Part shown: positions 7,128-9,036 of the stretch, one piece after another
Numbering within the stretch: position 1 is the stretch's first letter
Layout of the letters: every line of letters starts with the position of its first letter
Assembly: GCA_018335615.1 (NCBI GenBank)
Contig: JAGXRS010000003.1
Location: 1 to 9,036, forward strand
Source of the DNA: Hydrogenophaga sp.
GTDB lineage: Bacteria > Pseudomonadota > Gammaproteobacteria > Burkholderiales > Burkholderiaceae_C
Reading direction: 5' to 3'
Length of the DNA: 9,036 nt
Translations under genes and position numbers: made by a program
Notes under the pieces: generated by a model
Told to the model about the DNA's origin: nothing
The model's database searches: none
What the model saw: the letters and a program-made list of their open reading frames with translations, nothing else

Positions 7128-8084
7128 GTGCCACGCAACCCCCAGCTGAACAAGAACGGCGAGCTGATCCACCTGCTCTCCACCGAAGGGCTGTCGCGCG
7201 ACATCCTCACCCACATCCTCGACACCGCGGCCAGCTTCGTCAGCGTGAGCAACCGCGAGGTGAAGAAGGTCCCGCTGCTGCGGGGCAAAAGCGTGTTCAA
7301 CCTGTTCTTCGAGAACAGCACGCGCACCCGCACCACCTTCGACATCGCCGCCACGCGCCTGAGCGCCGACGTGTACACGCTGGACATCGCGCGCAGCTCC
7401 ACCGCCAAGGGCGAGAGCCTGCTCGACACCATCGCCAACCTGAGCGCGATGGCGGCCGACATCTTCGTGGTGCGCCACAGCGAGTCCGGCGCGCCCTACC
7501 TGATCTCCCAGCATGTGGCGCCGCATGTGCACGTGGTCAACGCCGGTGACGGCCGCCACGCGCACCCCACGCAGGGCCTGCTGGACATGTACACCATCCG
7601 GCACTACAAGCAGGACTTCACCAAGCTCTCGGTGGCCATCGTGGGCGACGTGCTGCACTCGCGCGTGGCCCGCTCCGACATCCACGCGCTGACCACGCTG
7701 GGCTGCCCCGACGTGCGCGTGGTCGGCCCGCGCACGCTGGTGCCCAGCGACCTCTCGCACATGGGCGTGCGCGTGTGCCACACGCTGGAAGAAGGCATCA
7801 AGGACTGTGACGTGGTCATCACCCTGCGCCTGCAGAACGAGCGCATGAGCGGTGCGCTGCTGCCGTCGAGCCAAGAGTATTACAAGAGCTTCGGCCTCAC
7901 GCCCGAGCGCCTGCGCTGGGCCAAGCCCGACGCCATCGTGATGCACCCGGGCCCGATCAACCGCGGGGTGGAAATCGACTCGGCCGTGGTGGACGGCCCG
8001 CAAAGCGTGATCCTGCCCCAGGTCACGTTCGGCATTGCCGTGCGCATGGCGGTGCTGGGCATCGTGGCGAGCCACGACGCCTGA
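7128..8084 (+). CDS. pyrB: Aspartate carbamoyltransferase catalytic subunit
   Basis: A 318-residue cytoplasmic enzyme joining carbamoyl phosphate and L-aspartate to N-carbamoyl-L-aspartate, the committed step of pyrimidine synthesis. The carbamoyl-phosphate loop FFENSTRTRTTF has Ser64, Thr65, Arg66, Thr67 and Arg68. The active-site Lys94 lies in SSTAKGES. HPTQ is at 146-149, the aspartate-domain segment HSRVARSD at 177-184, and MHPGPINRGVEI around 272-283. All expected catalytic residues are present. The start is GTG 7128 with AAGGA upstream, 3 nt after pyrR. The N-terminus is close to Pseudomonas PyrB in style but slightly shorter, as I recall it. No pyrI-type regulatory gene follows; instead a dihydroorotase-like gene does, as in the Pseudomonas PyrB-PyrC' dodecamer. 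That points to a complex with the next gene product rather than an E. coli-type PyrBI enzyme. Confidence 0.97.
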   Translation: MPRNPQLNKNGELIHLLSTEGLSRDILTHILDTAASFVSVSNREVKKVPLLRGKSVFNLFFENSTRTRTTFDIAATRLSADVYTLDIARSSTAKGESLLDTIANLSAMAADIFVVRHSESGAPYLISQHVAPHVHVVNAGDGRHAHPTQGLLDMYTIRHYKQDFTKLSVAIVGDVLHSRVARSDIHALTTLGCPDVRVVGPRTLVPSDLSHMGVRVCHTLEEGIKDCDVVITLRLQNERMSGALLPSSQEYYKSFGLTPERLRWAKPDAIVMHPGPINRGVEIDSAVVDGPQSVILPQVTFGIAVRMAVLGIVASHDA

Positions 8085-8145
8085 GCCCGACCCGGAACCC
8101 GTGCCGCTGCGTGCCGCCACCGTCTGCTCTTAGAAAAACGACACC

Positions 8146-9036
8146 ATGAAAATCCTGATCCAGAACGGCCGCGTCATGGACCCGGCCACCGGCCGCGACG
8201 AGGTCGCTGACGTGGCGATTGCCGCCGGCCGCATCATCGCCATTGGCCATGTGGCGCCCGATTTCCACCCCAACCGCACCATCGACGCCAGCGGCTGCGT
8301 GGTCGCGCCCGGTCTGGTGGACCTGGCCGTGCGTCTGCGCGAGCCCGGGCAGGAACACGCGGGCATGCTGGAGAGCGAGATGGCCGCGGCCGTGGCCGGT
8401 GGCGTCACCAGCCTGGTCTGCCCGCCCGACACCGACCCGGTGCTGGACGAACCCGGTCTGGTCGACATGCTCAAGTTCCGCGCCGAGAAGTTGCACCTGG
8501 CGCGCGTGTTCCCGCTGGGTGCGCTCACGCGCGGGCTCAAGGGCGAGGTGCTGACCGAAATGGCCGAACTCACCGAATCGGGTTGCATCGGCTTCGGCCA
8601 GGCCGAGGTGCCCATCGTCAACGTGCAGGTGCTGCAGCGCGCGCTGCAATACGCCGCCACCTTCGGCTACACCGTGTGGCTGCGCCCGCAGGACTTCTGG
8701 CTCGGCAAGGGCGTGGCCGCCAGCGGCCCGCTGGCCACGCGCCTGGGTCTGGCCGGCATTCCCGCCGCGGCCGAAACGATTGCCTTGCACACGCTGTTCG
8801 AGCTGATGCGCGCGGTGCAGGGCAAGAGCGCGACGGCACCCGCCGCCCGCGTGCACCTGTGCCGCATCAGCAGCGCGGCCGGGCTGGCGCTGGTGCGCCA
8901 GGCCAAGGCCGAAGGCTTGCCGGTGAGTTGCGACGTGAGCGTGCACAACCTGCACCTGACCGATGTGGACATTGGCTTCTACGACAGCCGCCTGCGCCTG
9001 CAGCCGCCCGTGCGCCAGCAGCGCGACCGCGACGCG
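8146..9036 (+). CDS. pyrX: Dihydroorotase-like protein with a lost metal site (PyrC'/PyrX), 3'-truncated by window edge
   Basis: The first 297 residues of a type I dihydroorotase/amidohydrolase homologue; the frame is open at the right edge. Start ATG 8146 is the first after an in-frame TAG at 8131. Overall fold motifs remain: MKILIQNGRVMDPATG, VVAPGLVDL, LREPG at 64-68, AAAVAGGVTSLV, and a degenerate late segment at 262-272. The catalytic positions do not. The metal HxH reads Ala61-Val-Arg63, the usual MPNT reads PPDT with Asp95, the FSDDG segment reads FGQAE at 150-154, and two further ligand histidines appear as Arg180 and Arg240. Such inactive proteins are known as PyrC' in Pseudomonas putida, where they support the PyrB dodecamer. 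A structural partner role is inferred here, and a separate active dihydroorotase should exist elsewhere in the genome. The 61-bp gap after pyrB shows no clear terminator or strong ribosome-binding site. Confidence 0.92.
   Translation, partial: MKILIQNGRVMDPATGRDEVADVAIAAGRIIAIGHVAPDFHPNRTIDASGCVVAPGLVDLAVRLREPGQEHAGMLESEMAAAVAGGVTSLVCPPDTDPVLDEPGLVDMLKFRAEKLHLARVFPLGALTRGLKGEVLTEMAELTESGCIGFGQAEVPIVNVQVLQRALQYAATFGYTVWLRPQDFWLGKGVAASGPLATRLGLAGIPAAAETIALHTLFELMRAVQGKSATAPAARVHLCRISSAAGLALVRQAKAEGLPVSCDVSVHNLHLTDVDIGFYDSRLRLQPPVRQQRDRDA

Noticed and set aside
8101..8117. Repeated gtgccgc heptamer in the pyrB-pyrC' gap
   Set aside because: Two short GC-rich copies 10 bp apart are expected by chance at this base composition and form no clear hairpin.
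6948..8955. Long minus-strand open frames opposite pyrB and pyrC' (390 and 310 codons)
   Set aside because: They are His/Arg/Ala/Gly-rich shadows of conserved coding sequence, with no domain.

Overview
The window is GC-rich, gene-dense DNA from what looks like a betaproteobacterium, most likely Comamonadaceae (Hydrogenophaga/Acidovorax-like). This assignment rests on protein style and gene order recalled from memory; no search was run. It reads as ordinary core chromosome: I see no transposase, integrase, tRNA, rRNA or CRISPR array, and no base-composition break.

Layout: (1) Bases 3-4019, + strand: the 3' two-thirds or so of a very large ChpA/PilL-type hybrid chemosensory kinase of the type IV pilus (Pil-Chp) system. 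It has two visible Hpt domains, a CheA-like kinase core, a CheW-like domain and a C-terminal receiver. The gene runs in from beyond the left edge, and its linker carries an in-frame 9-bp tandem repeat. (2) Bases 4056-5537, - strand: a class I DNA photolyase, convergent with chpA. (3) Bases 5604 to the right edge, + strand: a tight run of yqgE, ruvX (yqgF), pyrR, pyrB and a dihydroorotase-like gene (pyrC') cut by the window end. The first four genes overlap or nearly touch, which suggests one operon. A 61-bp gap precedes pyrC'.

How the genes work together: ChpA would phosphorylate PilG/PilH-type regulators to control pilus extension and retraction, and its other pathway genes probably lie just left of the window. 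PyrB and the dihydroorotase-like protein probably form one aspartate transcarbamoylase complex, because the dihydroorotase partner appears to have lost its metal ligands and so looks structural. PyrR is the uracil-salvage/regulatory protein of the same pathway. YqgE and RuvX are conserved companions of pyr genes in proteobacteria. The photolyase is unrelated in function.

The most noteworthy points are the collapsed metal site of the dihydroorotase-like protein, a probable Trp-to-Phe change at the outer electron-transfer position of the photolyase, the 9-bp repeat in the chpA linker, and a -10-like box placed so that yqgE would be translated from a leaderless mRNA. I found no convincing evidence of a previously undescribed system.
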